Source of the DNA: Usnea hakonensis
Lineage: Eukaryota; Ascomycota; Lecanoromycetes; Lecanorales; Parmeliaceae
Direction of reading: 5' to 3'
DNA: 64,000 nt
NCBI GenBank assembly: GCA_013423325.1
Contig: BLJB01000137.1
Location: forward strand, 1 to 64,000
Of this stretch, positions 30,889 to 42,303 are shown in pieces (positions within the stretch are counted from its first letter, which is position 1; every line of letters starts with the position of its first letter). The notes below the pieces were generated by a model. It was given only the letters and a program-made list of their open reading frames with translations, did not search any database and was not told the origin of the DNA. The translations under genes were made by a program, and so were the position numbers.

Positions 30889-33387
30889 TTACACGATTTT
30901 TAATTCCTGGCAGGTGTTCTCTCGGTAAAGTTTCTTCTTCCTCTTCCGTTTATCGTCGTAAACGATCTCGAACGAGCTACCAGTGCCGACCCGAACTGCT
31001 TCCTCGAACCATCCCCATCTCTTATACGTGCCTCGTTCGGAGGCCCTCACCGGCTCTAACACGATTCCAAAGGTGCCTCGGTGCGATACGTCGCGGACCA
31101 CGGGCAACAGATATAGCGGGTTCTCGTACCAAGACACAAACATTCCGTTTTCCTTAAAGGAGTCCAGCAACTCATCCATCTGCCCGGATCGGTCGCCCTG
31201 GATGATGGGGTTCCTCAGCGCTCGTCGTGAGAAGTCTGACGGTTTGGGTTCTGTGTCCGGCATGGCGTATAGTTGCTTTCCCGTCTGCGGGAGCACGAGA
31301 TTGTATTTCAGATCCCAACTGTAGTTTTCCGAGGCATACAGCAGTGCCGGGTGTAAGGTCCCACGCACACGGATCCAGCCACCCGTTACCTGGAAAGGGT
31401 TTGATGGAAGATGGTCGATATGGCAATCTGTGACCGTTATGACGGGAGAGAGCTCGCGGCCGACGAACTTGTTGATGATCTGCGTATCGACAGAAGCCCA
31501 CGACCAAGACGGCGCGCGATATTCCGTGGGTCCCCGCACACTGTCACTCTCGGCGCGGCTGACGCGCCAGATGAGCTCGTTTGGAAGGTCGTCTTGCCAT
31601 AGCCCGGCTAGGAATTCGCTACCGAGTGCCGAGCGAAAGCGTTGTGCGATCCCAGAGATTGCGATAAGTTTGTCTTCCTCTTTAGTGAGTCTGCATGAGG
31701 AGTACCATTCGACCAACCTTTGCCACTTTTCATAATTCTCCGACGGCTTCAGCGGCATTGGCGCGCTTATGCGATTCTTGAACGAGGACTGTGTCCCATA
31801 AGTGATCGGAGGCAGGCCAAGAGGGTTCGATTGCGCAATGATTTCTTTGGCTGTGCTTGGCATTTTCAAGCCTTCGCCGTCCGTTGTCCGAGACTTCTGA
31901 GGAATGAGCCATGCCTGCAATTTCTGCAGCATGGTCTGATTCCCATAGGATGGCAAGTTTGCTGGTACTTCGAGCTCACGGTGAAGTTCGTAGTTTGTTC
32001 CGCACGTGATTTCGGGAATGCCGCGGGGATAGGCTTCACTAGCATTCAATTCGCTGCATTCCCACATGAGCTGGTCAGAGCTGAAATGCAAAATCCTCGG
32101 TGCAAGCCAGCGCTCTTGAAAGACCCACCTGCGGCGAGAGAGTGGTACATAGTCCAACTGCTCATCCCAAAATCTCTTAGGTATGGTAATATATGTCTCA
32201 GGGCAGCGCCCAGTCCAATTTGTCTCAATGCCGCAAGGATGTATACGGTCAATGTATCTTGGAGGAAACAGGCCATGGATACCTGATGATGCTGCTATGG
32301 CTGACAAGTTGCACAACGATCGGGAGTATACATCCTGCATGGTAACTGACTCAGCTCGCCAATCTTGAGGGTCGTCCTGGATGATACACAGTGAGTCAAT
32401 CCAGATATACCTAACACCTAGGTACGATCGAGCTGCGATAAAGGCATCCTGGAACGTCTTCGAGAGTGTGGTCACGGGAATGGCATGGAAGAACTGCTCT
32501 ATGTTCGAGGAGGTTGTCTGAATCACGGTAGAGTCGGCCCAGCGGTGGCTGAGGGTTGCGTATGGACCTCGCGTAGGCGTGCTTCGAGTGTCAACCAATT
32601 TGACAAGTTGGTCGTTTGACGTTCCAAGGTCGATCAAACGAGTGGGGATCCAAGCTGGTCGATGATCAGATCGGTCTTCGTTACAAATCGCAAGCCATTT
32701 TTGTGTCAAGTCGCAGATCGGAAGCCACAAGGGTGACCCAGTCCATGCATTGTATGCTGCCATGTCTTTTCTGCAAGACTGAAGCCATTTTTGGATTAAA
32801 CTTCGACTGAGTAGCGTCCTAGAAGGCCGGGACTGTTGGTTACAATGAACGTGTGTCGTTCGGCATGTCTCCAATCAGTCTCGCACAAGGTCCCGCGTAG
32901 ACTGGGATAAAGGATATTCACGCAACGTCTCTTCCGTACCCAGAAAATTGGCAATTTCTGGTGAAGTCAGCCTCGGTTTGTAGGCGAGCAAAATGGTACA
33001 ACGGATATTACCGCTATATGGAACCAGCCAAAAACTTAGAGGGAGGACAGCATCCCCTTTGAACTGTAGGAGTAATTCGCTGGCTTGCCAAGGACTCGAC
33101 TCGTGACCTGCCGTCAATACACATCTCAATTGGCCGTCAATTTCCAACGGGTCTTTTGCCAAACGATCGGCCGTCCGCTGGACACGTTTCCAGTAGAGGC
33201 TGCAAATGAAACAGCCAGCCTGGGCCGATTCATACAGGCTCTGGGTTGAATTGTGTAGCGTGAGGGAACGAGGAGACTCGTCAAGCGGGCCTACGAATAT
33301 AGACTGGCAACTTGTGCATGTCATGGGTGACTGCAAGAGCTCTGTAGAATTGTCGACTGGTGGTTGATTGGCGGGGTTCGATTTCAC
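30889..33387 (-). CDS. HET-domain protein (heterokaryon incompatibility)
   Basis: Exons 33387-32887 and 32832-30889 join across a 54-bp intron to give 814 residues. The N-terminus has a Cys-pair region (CTSCQ, then AGCFICSLYWKRV) common before HET domains. The HET domain begins near residue 275 with PYATLSHRWADS, continues LSKTFQDAFIAARSYLGVRYIWIDSLCIIQDD and VYSRSLCNLSAIAA, and ends near WVFQERWLAPRILHFSSDQLMWEC. HET domains trigger cell death on non-self recognition during hyphal fusion. No NACHT, NTPase or repeat region is seen, so it is a stand-alone HET protein. The C-terminal third is not a named domain and includes WASVDTQIINKF. A HeLo-ankyrin gene lies 4 kb away, which suggests a small allorecognition neighbourhood. 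Confidence 0.9.
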
Positions 33388-33669
33388 ATGATACTGGTAC
33401 AGCTCGGCACTTGACAGAGTAAGATGTATGACAAGTGTTCCTCTTACATATTATTATCCAATAGCTACAGTTACTGGAGTTGACTCAAACATTGTGCAAG
33501 ACGGTACCTACCTACCTTACCTTACAAGTACACGTATAGGGCTGAGTCTTGGCAGCGGCATCAATACCAATTGACGGTTTGATTTGACAAGCCTCCAAAG
33601 ACTCCGCACCTGCCCCTCGTGCATCATCTATCGTATATACATATATCATTATCACTGCGTCTCCCAATC

Positions 33670-35181
33670 ATGACCTTTTTCTCCCCTACTGTAGGCCGCG
33701 CCAAGTTCCCTGCCCTTCAGCAATCTCATCAAGTTTACTTTGACAACGCCGGAGGCAGCCAATCTCTAGGCACAGTCGCGTCCTCGTACGATTGATCCAC
33801 CCATGTCTGTACGATTTACAACAAGATCACCAATGCCATGACATCCGAGCTACTGCTCGGCTTGCTTGGAGAGACTGATTTTCGAATATAGGGTAAAAGA
33901 CTATCTCGAAGAGACAAACGTCCAGCTCGGCGCGAGCTATAATGTCGCCAAGCAGAGCACCGAAATCTACGGAAAGGGATTGGATGCCGCGGCAGGATTT
34001 CTGGGTGCTGCAAGCGATGAGATTGGTAATACTGATATTCAATTGATCTCCTACTTTAAGTCGCTGAATACCTTTGCCTCGCAGTGATTGGCCCCTCGAC
34101 AACTCAACTCTTCTCCAACCTCTCCCTCATCCTCAACCTCCCTGCCGGTTCTGACATCATCATCTCCTCGCTCGACCACGAAGCCAACATCTCCCCATGG
34201 GTACGCCTTGCAAAATTGCAAAATCACACAATCAAATGGTGGCCAGCAGCGCCTGCCGCCCAGACCCACACATCGCCCTCCCCAATCCTGACCGCCGAGA
34301 ACCTGAAACCATTGTTGTCGGATAAGACTGCGCTGGTGACATGTACACATGCGAGCAATGTGCTTGGGACAATTCACGATGTTAAAAAGATTGCGGAGAT
34401 GGTGCACACGATACCTGGGGCGAGACTATGCGTGGATGGGGTGGCGTTGGCGCCGCACAGGGAAGTCGACGTCAAGGCATTGGGGGTGGATTTCTATGCC
34501 TTTTCTTGGTACAAAGTGAGAACGCCTTCAAACGCCGTTTAAGGTGTTTGCTCTCTACACTTATTGCGCTGACAGTAGCTCAGGTCTACGGTCCTCACAT
34601 AGCAATACTCTATGCCTCTCGCCAAGCGCAACAAAGTCTTGACTCCCTAGGGCACTACTTTCATACTGGCACCAGTCTCGAAACCAAAATCGGCCTTGCA
34701 TCCGCTAGTTATGAGCTCGTCGCCGCCATACCTTCGATAGTCTCCTACTTCGGGCCTGATAAATCTGAAACTTGGGCCGCCATCGCCTTGCATGAGGAGA
34801 AGCTACAAGAGGGACTGCTCTCATACCTGCGAAAGAGAGAAGATGTGACTATTCACGGAGAAAGATCTGCGAACAAAGACTTGAGGGTTCCAGTCATCAG
34901 CTTCACGGTCAATGGAAGGAGTTCGAGGGACATCGTGGAAGGGATTGAACGAAGGAGCAACTTTGGTTGCAGGTGGGGGCACTTCTATAGTAAGAGGATG
35001 GTTGATGATTTGCTAGGGCTTGAAGATTGTGACGGAGTTGTGCGGGTCAGTATGGTCCATTATAACACTGGTGAGTTGCCTTGTGAACATGTCCTTGCTT
35101 GACCCATGACCGCAGCTGACAATGTATTTAGTTGAAGAAGTGGATAGGTATGTACAGATATTGGATGCGGTCTTGTCCTGA
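33670..35181 (+). CDS. Class V aminotransferase / cysteine desulfurase-like PLP enzyme
   Basis: Exons 33670-33785, 33892-34025, 34085-34515, 34584-35070 and 35132-35181 give 405 residues. The fold-type I PLP enzyme opens with VYFDNAGGSQSLGTV, the usual start of this group. Later landmarks are GPSTTQLFSNL (cofactor phosphate binding), DHEANISPW, ALVTCTHASNVLGTIHDV, LCVDGVALAPH with the cofactor Asp, and FYAFSWYKVYGPH, whose Lys forms the PLP aldimine. The C-terminal domain ends VHYNTVEEVDRYVQILDAVLS. It is closest to the cysteine-desulfurase-like subgroup of SufS/NifS relatives. The flexible loop with a catalytic Cys is not evident, so the true reaction (desulfuration or another elimination) is open. 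The first intron is 106 bp and contains stops in all relevant frames. Confidence 0.88.
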
Positions 35182-35471
35182 GCAGTCGTCAAAAAGGACC
35201 AAGATCTCCTTTAAAGGTATGATCACATTGCCTCGCTGCACACCATGTGTTATAACGTCTGAAGAAATGTGCCTTGTGCTGCCATTGCCTGCCATGAGAT
35301 ATGTCTGTACCTCATCAAAATACTTGTGCCCCTGATAAGCAGTCCTCGGCTTGCTACCGATTTGGGCCTCGCCAACGATGCCGTCGTGTGATGACGAGCC
35401 AAAAGGTCATCCTGCGAGCATACATTCAGTGGAGAAATAGTGTTAGGTCAGGAACACTCACGATACGGGGA

Positions 35472-36086
35472 TCATCCGCTACTGGCAAGTAGCAGCTCCT
35501 CACGTACCAAGTCTGCATGCCCCTCATGGGATGCTAGATACAAGCCGCGCAGACCGGTGTCCGAGCGTCCTTCATCTTGGTCAAAGCGGATGTCTAGGTA
35601 TGTGCCTATACCCTTGACTCTGAGAACGAAGAATTTTTTCCCTTTATCATCTTTCCATTCAGCCATGCCAGCCCCAAGTATGCGCATTGGGCTTTCCGCA
35701 CTGGGCCACCGTGAAAGCCTGGCTTTAGCCTTTCTGTATAAGATGACTATGTCTGCCGCAGTAGTGGGCCGTCGTGGAAAGATGAACAAGGGATTGTGAT
35801 TGGAGAAGGATAATTTAACAGTGCCACCGGAATTTGCTTCGTCGATGCCTGTGAGATGGAGTCCAATAAGGGTCCGCGGGCTGATCCCATCACCATTGAA
35901 AGGTATACGTCTGATGTTTAAGAGGTGTCCACAAGTCCAGCCATCATCATATTCGGTCCATAAAGCCTTGATCAGTCTTCTGGTGAGATCAGTCCTGTTA
36001 CCCGTGACGGGCAGACTGCGCTTGTAAAGCTCGAGCCGAATTTCATGCACGGTCAACTTCATGACCTGACCGATTGCAACGTTCAT
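35472..36086 (-). CDS. SAP-domain protein ending in a single ankyrin-like unit
   Basis: One exon encodes 204 residues. Residues about 8-41 (MKLTVHEIRLELYKRSLPVTGNRTDLTRRLIKAL, split by type) match the SAP helix-extended loop-helix that binds DNA in chromatin proteins. The centre is not recognised. The last 25 residues include GLYLASHEGHADLVREELL, which resembles the first half of an ankyrin repeat, and the frame then stops. I found no in-frame splice that would continue the repeat, so the protein may be truncated or a downstream exon was missed. It lies beside HET and HeLo-ankyrin genes, which may be where the ankyrin-like end came from. Function is unknown; a nuclear role is suggested only by SAP. 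Confidence 0.6.
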   Translation of the reverse strand: MNVAIGQVMKLTVHEIRLELYKRSLPVTGNRTDLTRRLIKALWTEYDDGWTCGHLLNIRRIPFNGDGISPRTLIGLHLTGIDEANSGGTVKLSFSNHNPLFIFPRRPTTAADIVILYRKAKARLSRWPSAESPMRILGAGMAEWKDDKGKKFFVLRVKGIGTYLDIRFDQDEGRSDTGLRGLYLASHEGHADLVREELLLASSG

Positions 36087-36775
36087 GGTGAGTTGTTAAA
36101 ACAGAAGATGTTGGGTGGAGAGATGTGGTAAGTCGTAACGAGGTAAAGGTATAATTGCAGTAAAGTAAGAGACGGTGATGATGTTGGTCTGCTTTGTCTA
36201 GGTAGTTGATCGTTCACTAAACTGTAAATGAGTCTTGTCGGTTGGTTTGTGTGTTCGAGGGTGTGAATCTACTGGATATGAGTGGAGTAAAGCTAAGGTG
36301 ATATAACTCAGAATTGATCCTGTCGATGTGGTAAGGATTTTTTATGATGTGAAGTAAACGATTATTTTTCTAAAGAGCGTTCTGTTAACTGCAGTTGGTA
36401 TCTTCTCCAGCCCAAGGAGAGTGGAAGTAAAAGGTGACAGTACGTATTCAAAATAGATACTCTATCTAGCTCTGCTAAGGGAATCGTTCTGCTGTACAGC
36501 GAAAGTGAGCTTAGATCTAGAACTCAAACCAAAGAATCCTCTTTCTCTCTTCACTCTTCACCCCTATACATACCTCGCAAACGACCCCTTCTTTTCAACT
36601 ACATACATACATACATCCTCACATACGATCCATCCCTCCATCCATCCCTCCAACGAATAGCACCAACTCCCTCCTTTAAATCATCAAATATTAGTAATTG
36701 CCTCCTGGTATGTTATACCATCCCCTTACAAATTTCTAACCCTCACCTCTTCTCATCTCATCTCATCTTATCCCC

Positions 36776-36841
<66 letters not shown>

Positions 36842-37207
36842 TTTTCCCCCCCCCCCCCCCCCCCCCCCCCTCCTTCCTCGCTCCCATCCCATCCCTCCCT
36901 TACAAAACCCCCCCCCGCATCTCACCTCATCTTATCTCATCTCATCTCACCTCATCTCATCTCATTTTTCTTGATGAGGTTTTTTGTGTGTAGGGGATTG
37001 TGTGTGAGGGGTTTGTAAGTAGTTGAGTACTGATGTGTGGGGATTGGTGTGTTGTTTTGGGATTGGATTGGGTGGAGGTTTGGTGGTGGTGATGTGGGAG
37101 GGGTTTGGCCGTGGGGGGAGGGGATGGGGGTTGTTTTGTTGGCGGGTTGTGAATGGGAATCAGGTCGGTCAAAGAACAAGCGAAGTAGCACTGCACTCGA
37201 ATGCTCC
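36087..37207. other. Low-complexity intergenic region
   Basis: No gene is supported. It holds a CATCTCAT-type microsatellite (about 36750-36770 and 36920-36966), the longest poly-C run of the window, and a TG/GT-rich stretch to 37150. It should include the promoter of the SAP gene. Confidence 0.6.
36777..36870 (+). repeat. Poly-C tract with 65 uninterrupted C
   Basis: The plus strand is pure C from 36777 to 36841, then TTTT, then 25 more C to 36870. It lies about 700 bp upstream of the SAP gene and about 340 bp past the stop codon of the HeLo-ankyrin gene. Confidence 0.9.
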
Positions 37208-39142
37208 TCAAAGCTTCAACACCTCTCTAAACACCTCCACGATCCCCGCCAAATGCCCATCCCTAGCTTTCTCAAACGGCGTCTCCTCGTCCTCATCCGC
37301 GAGCTCCGCGTCCGCCCCGCTCTCCAGCAAAAACCTCACCACCGCGTCGTGATTCTTCTCCGCGGCCACCGCGAGCGGCGTGTTGCCTTTCTTGTCTTGC
37401 GCGTTGATCGCGGCGCCGTGCTTGAGTAGGAGTTTGACGACCACTTTGTGGCCTTTGGCCGCGGCGAGTGACAGTGCGGTCTTGCCGTCGTCGTCGGCGT
37501 GCAAGACGTTGGCGCCTTTGTCGAGGAGCGTCCTGACGCTTTTGGTGTGGCCCGCGTCGGCGGCGCGCAGGAGGGGGGTCTGGCCGAATTTATCGGGAGT
37601 GTCGAGAGCGATGCTGGGCTGTTGGAGGAGTAGCTCGAGGGCTTCTGAGCTGCCTTGGGCTGCGGCCCAGGAGAGTGCGGTTCTGGTCTCGTGGGCTGGG
37701 ATGTTGGGATCGGCGCCGGCGGCTAGAAGCATTTTGGCGGCGGAGAGATGGTTGCGTTGGATGGCTTGGTATAAGGGTGTTTCTGACCAGCGACTCTGTC
37801 CGTTGATCTCGATGTCTTTTCTTACGAGGAGCAGGGCGAGGATGTCGTCGCCGGCGGTCGACGCCATCCATAACGGCGTCTGGTTGTAGGTCGTGTCGCA
37901 TTGGTTTGGGTTGACGTCTGCTCGATCGAGCAGTAGTTTCACGACCTTTTGGTGTCGCTCAAAGATCGCCTGCAGTAGAGGCGTGAACCCATCGTTGGAG
38001 ACCGCGTCCGGATCGACGGTTTTCTGTTGAAGCAAGAGCTCTACGACGTCGTGGTGGCCGTTGTTGGCGGCTTTGAAGAGGGCCGATTGCCCCGTGTAAT
38101 CTTTCAGATTTGGGTCGACGCTCGGCTGCTTCAGTAATAGGCTGACGATGGATAGATGTCCACCTTCCGCTGCAAAGTGTAGCGGCAATCTGTTGCCGAT
38201 TGTGCCTTTTAACGGATCTGCACCTCGCACGAGGAGGGTCTCGACGATGGCTAATTTCCCATATTCTGCTGCTCGGACCATCGGCGGCCACCCGACATTG
38301 TCGTCCGCATGTAGATCAACGCCTTTATCTAATAATAGTTCGACTTGTTTGAGGTCACCTTGTCTGATGGAGTAGAAAAGTAAGTTGGTAAACTTTTTTT
38401 CAATCTCAGCGTTGATGGCCTCTGTGTCTGCTTGATCATTTTCCGATGACGTGGATTTCATACGAGCCGCCAACTCTCGTAGAAACTCAAGATCGGGTAC
38501 GTTCTGATATCTCTGAGTTGCATCGTGGAGCAGTGTATCGACGGATTCCTTCATCTGAGACTGAATGGAGGAGTTCAGCAGATCATGCAAGCGCTGTACA
38601 AAATACGCAATATCGTCAATGAGGCGCTTCATGCTTTGTTTGTCTACAGATGCCCACCAGAGCTTCCTTGGGTAGGTGTTCTTGGCTTGAATGACTTTGG
38701 CCGCTGCAGTGGATGAGTACTTTTCACCTTGGCCGAACAGTCTCTTGAAGCGGCTGATCGAAGCCTTTTCTTCATCTTCGTTGGCTGTCGCCTTCTCGAG
38801 CGCTGGAGCTCTTTCCAATAACACAATATTGTATTTCTCTTTCATCAACTTGGTATCTGTGATTAGGTTCTCAAGATGCTGCAGGGTATCGGTTATCAGT
38901 TTCCAATCCATGAGAATATCCGCTTTGGACGGATCCCGTAGATTGATTTCTTCCGCCCATTGCTCCAGTCGAAATTGCTCCCAGTCGAGCATGGAGCGAA
39001 AGATATCTGCGTCCCGGCCCAGGTTGCCAGCCGTCGAAAGCAGAACGAAACCTTTGACGCATCCATCGAAGATTTGGAAGGAGAACCCGATTATACTTAC
39101 CAGCGTCGCTGCTGCTCCGACAGCCTCGAGGCCGGTTGCCAT
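37208..39142 (-). CDS. HeLo-domain protein with ankyrin repeats
   Basis: A single exon encodes 644 residues. Residues 1-about 210 match the HeLo (prion-inhibition and propagation) domain: MATGLEAVGAAATLVSIIGF at the start, a helix-rich body with DGCVKGFVLLS and WEQFRLEQWAEE, and FVQRLHDLL near the end. In HET-S and relatives the N-terminal helix of this domain inserts in membranes and kills the cell. From residue about 265 at least ten ankyrin repeats follow (for example GWPPMVRAAEYGKLAIVETLL, split across repeats), reaching the C-terminus. No NACHT or other nucleotide-binding domain lies between, so this is a direct HeLo-repeat fusion. The ankyrin array probably senses a ligand or holds the effector inactive; that is inference from NLR-like proteins. 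It is next to HET and SAP genes. Confidence 0.9.
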   Translation of the reverse strand: MATGLEAVGAAATLVSIIGFSFQIFDGCVKGFVLLSTAGNLGRDADIFRSMLDWEQFRLEQWAEEINLRDPSKADILMDWKLITDTLQHLENLITDTKLMKEKYNIVLLERAPALEKATANEDEEKASISRFKRLFGQGEKYSSTAAAKVIQAKNTYPRKLWWASVDKQSMKRLIDDIAYFVQRLHDLLNSSIQSQMKESVDTLLHDATQRYQNVPDLEFLRELAARMKSTSSENDQADTEAINAEIEKKFTNLLFYSIRQGDLKQVELLLDKGVDLHADDNVGWPPMVRAAEYGKLAIVETLLVRGADPLKGTIGNRLPLHFAAEGGHLSIVSLLLKQPSVDPNLKDYTGQSALFKAANNGHHDVVELLLQQKTVDPDAVSNDGFTPLLQAIFERHQKVVKLLLDRADVNPNQCDTTYNQTPLWMASTAGDDILALLLVRKDIEINGQSRWSETPLYQAIQRNHLSAAKMLLAAGADPNIPAHETRTALSWAAAQGSSEALELLLQQPSIALDTPDKFGQTPLLRAADAGHTKSVRTLLDKGANVLHADDDGKTALSLAAAKGHKVVVKLLLKHGAAINAQDKKGNTPLAVAAEKNHDAVVRFLLESGADAELADEDEETPFEKARDGHLAGIVEVFREVLKL

Positions 39143-40084
39143 ATTTGCAGAATTGGAGATGTGGATTTAAGGAACGATGGAGATGCTCAGGGGAAGGGAA
39201 GTGCCTGAAGATCTCAGGCCGGGCTAGGCTAAATTTGGGCAGAACAAGCGAGATAGTTTTGGCCCCCAACGATCAAGGGGCATTATCTGGTACGAGTACC
39301 CTGACCCTTTCGTCGCTCTCAGTATACGCCGAACTCTGTGAAGACTCAATCAGATAAAAAAAATCAGAGCAGAGGTCACTCATTCAAGATGGCGAGGTTG
39401 TGATGGCAGTGCTAGGGATGTTCTATTTTCACACGTTGCAGAGATAAGGTAGGGAAGGACGGCCGAAAATTGCGCTGTTAGGAAGAATCTAAGCCCTCTT
39501 GCTGCTTTCAATCAGAGTCGATAATGGCTTTGGTGGTCAAGGGCAAACCTTCCTCTTGAATTCAACGTGTTTAGCACCGATCAGGAGAATTGGTTTCATG
39601 TTGTCGTCAATAATGTATTTGTTGGACTTTCCCTTGTCTGTCCGGGTCTGCATGCATGTTCCTTAAACGCCTTGGCAAGCAAAGGATCCCAGAAGCTCAT
39701 CATTTCCGTGGATGAATTTTCGAAGTGCACCTCGAAAACAGAGCATGGACGGCAAAAGTAAGGATAAGCACGAAAGGATGGAGAACCGCTAGATCTTTGG
39801 ATCGCGCATGCTATGATTGAGAGTCCAGCCAGAAGCTGTGACTACAATTGCCGAACTCGTTGGCCCCCCTAGTGGGCGGCTGGTACCTCTTCTATTTGAT
39901 GGCAAAGCTAGCTAGAAGCTCAGCCGGCAAAGCGGAGAGGTTGACTGCTACTGAACAAGTGCTGGGGATTTGTTCGATTGCCTCCTTAGAGCAGCCACAT
40001 GTATTACTCTCTGCAGCAATGTAGGCCAAATATCTAGACCATCCAGACTTGTTGTGCTTTTCCATTCACGACACTTGAACACAT
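39143..40084. other. Intergenic region
   Basis: This 940-bp stretch holds the promoter of the HeLo-ankyrin gene and the 3' flank of the F-box-like gene. I see no supported gene or repeat. Confidence 0.5.
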
Positions 40085-41442
40085 TCATATAGCCATCTGC
40101 TCCGAGTCGACTAATTCAGGCCTGTGCTTCTCGAAAGCCTTGTACCACTTTGGAATGTCGTCGTCTCGATAAGCCCAGCTGGTAGGGGGATTAAAATCGC
40201 TTAGATAAAAGGCAATATCGCAGGGATCCCTCAAGATGTGAAGGTAGTCGCGTGGCCTTTCGGCGGCGCTCAGCTTGTGGAGTTCTAAGATCGTGGAGGC
40301 GTGGAGTCGGGCCTTGAAGAATTCCCTCATGTCCTCGTCACCGAATGTATAGCTGTATTTTAGGACTTTGGAATCCAGCGTTTCCATCTCAACAAAATAG
40401 TTCGGGACGTCTCCTACCTCGTGGTAGTATTCCAGGTCATCATAATCTGTGGCTAGGCCGCTTATTTCAAAGCAGGCATATTCGAGAACGTAATCGGGCG
40501 TTTTTGACATCTGACATTCTCGTGTGTCAAAGGGAATTATCCATGTATAACGGTCACCGATACGTCTTCGCCTTCGGATGGGATGGTTCCGGCGTTTATC
40601 CTCGGGCCACATTACTCCTTGAACATAGATTCCTCTTCGAGAGAGAATTTTAGCTGATTTCGCTGTACCATCGTCCCAGTCTTGAAGCAGATAGCACGTC
40701 TTTAGAATGAACGTCGACAGCGGGAACACAGAGTAAGCCTTGTTCCAGCTTACGACGTTGACTTCCGCTGTGAAATAAGGACAAGTGACGACACTGATGA
40801 TAGGCTGATAAAACGTCGTATACAAATTGATAACAACCTTGCTGTCACTATCTCGCGTGAACATCCGCGGCTGCAGTAGCGTATTATGAGTCAGTATGAA
40901 CACCCGTACAGAGACCACGCCAAAAATCGTACCTTGCCTAGATAGGTGATGTCATTGATTCTCCATTCGTCTTCTGTAGGTTCGACCTCTGAATAGTCTG
41001 CGAGATCAGAGAGATACTTCCCGAACAGCTCACCGCCAAGGCCTTTCCGAACCAAAACGTCGAGAGGCTCATGATCCCAGGAGGCTCTCTCAAAGAATTG
41101 AGCTGCGAATGTTCCGGTTATCAGGGCATCGGATGTAGCCATCTGGGACCTGAAGCCTTGGGCATCATCAACATAACGGCGCAGCGCTTTGTCCACATCC
41201 CACTGAATCGGAAGGAGGTATTGATACAAGTCAGAGAACTTCTTGCATGTCTGGGTCAAAGAGACAATCTCAGCGATTGAGAGGCAGTCACAAAGAGCAC
41301 GGAAGACGGGGTAATTAGAAGTACGATCAAAAGTACCGAGGAAAGTCGGTTGCGAGACGGCAGGAGCAGACACTTCGCTGTGGGGTTCGTGTCGTGTGGT
41401 ATCGAAGCCTCCATTCGTTCGGCGTCTCTTATTATTCACCAT
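40085..41442 (-). CDS. F-box-like fungal protein of unknown partner
   Basis: Exons 41442-40933 and 40870-40085 (62-bp intron) give 431 residues. The ATG at 41442 is chosen over one at 41490 because the extra 16 codons look like leader. Residues about 50-85 (FRALCDCLSIAEIVSLTQTCKKFSDLYQYL) have the helix pattern of a divergent F-box, the part that binds Skp1 in SCF ubiquitin ligases. The rest is a fungal-specific region with no named repeats, seen in many F-box-like proteins of Pezizomycotina. It has a Tyr-rich middle part and ends FEKHRPELVDSEQMAI. It may mark a substrate for degradation, but which one is unknown. It sits at the edge of the HET/HeLo neighbourhood. Confidence 0.72.
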
Positions 41443-42303
41443 GATTGATGTTATCCGCCGGCAACGATCCGAGATAGCAGATGGTTTCAACCGCCTGCTT
41501 CACAATACAGTAGGTAAGGTACTTAGAGTCCTGGAGGTTAGGACGAGATTTGTAGACGCGTCTTACAGCTAGCGCGTCTGCTAATCACGTGCTACACTAA
41601 TTGTCTTAGCGCTTATGTTATACAGCACAAGAGCCCCACCAACAGTGCTATTTCCCTTCAGATAAGTCATAAACACACATTCAGAGAACGTAGGAGATCT
41701 TACTTGGAGACAATATGATGAGACGCTGACATGTTTCTTCTGCTTAGTGCATCGTTGTCATAGTAAGAGTCGGGATGTGAAGCCAAGCTAGGTATGCAGC
41801 AAGACTGCCAACATTTTGCCCCGCACATGGGGCTTCTTTAGCGCGTACTAAGGCCAATATAGGTTTAGCTCCATCTCTACGCGAACGTGATACCAGGGTC
41901 ATGCCTCATACTTTCCTGTAGGTCTGTACGAGTACAAGGACGCTTGCTTCTTTCTATATCAATGCTCGATTGGCCAAGATACATTGTCATGTCGTTCACG
42001 TACAATTACCAGGCCTGACCTGGACAATGTTGCTGTTGGAGAGGTTGAGATGGAAGGTGTCCAAATCATTGGACCTGCCAAGCGGGGTAGACATGCTACA
42101 TGCTAATGCAGCATCTAGCAAGTAGCAAATCAGCTAACACAGCCATTCCGATAACAACGCTTCCCCGCTATATGCTATGGATAATGGGCAAAGTGTCCAA
42201 GGGCAAAGCATTCTTGCTGCCCCATCCAACTTGCCCATGCTCAAATTCAATCCCTTTACTCTTCGCCCGCCCACCATCTATGTGCGCCGCCTGATCCAGA
42301 GCT
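41443..42303. promoter_or_regulatory. Divergent promoter region
   Basis: This 860-bp region lies between the minus-strand F-box-like gene and the plus-strand P450 gene and should hold both promoters. No coding region is supported. Confidence 0.5.

Noticed and set aside
32875..33387. Reading the HET gene as two separate genes
   Set aside because: A 54-bp GT-AG intron joins the two frames in phase, and HET proteins often have this Cys-rich N-terminal part.
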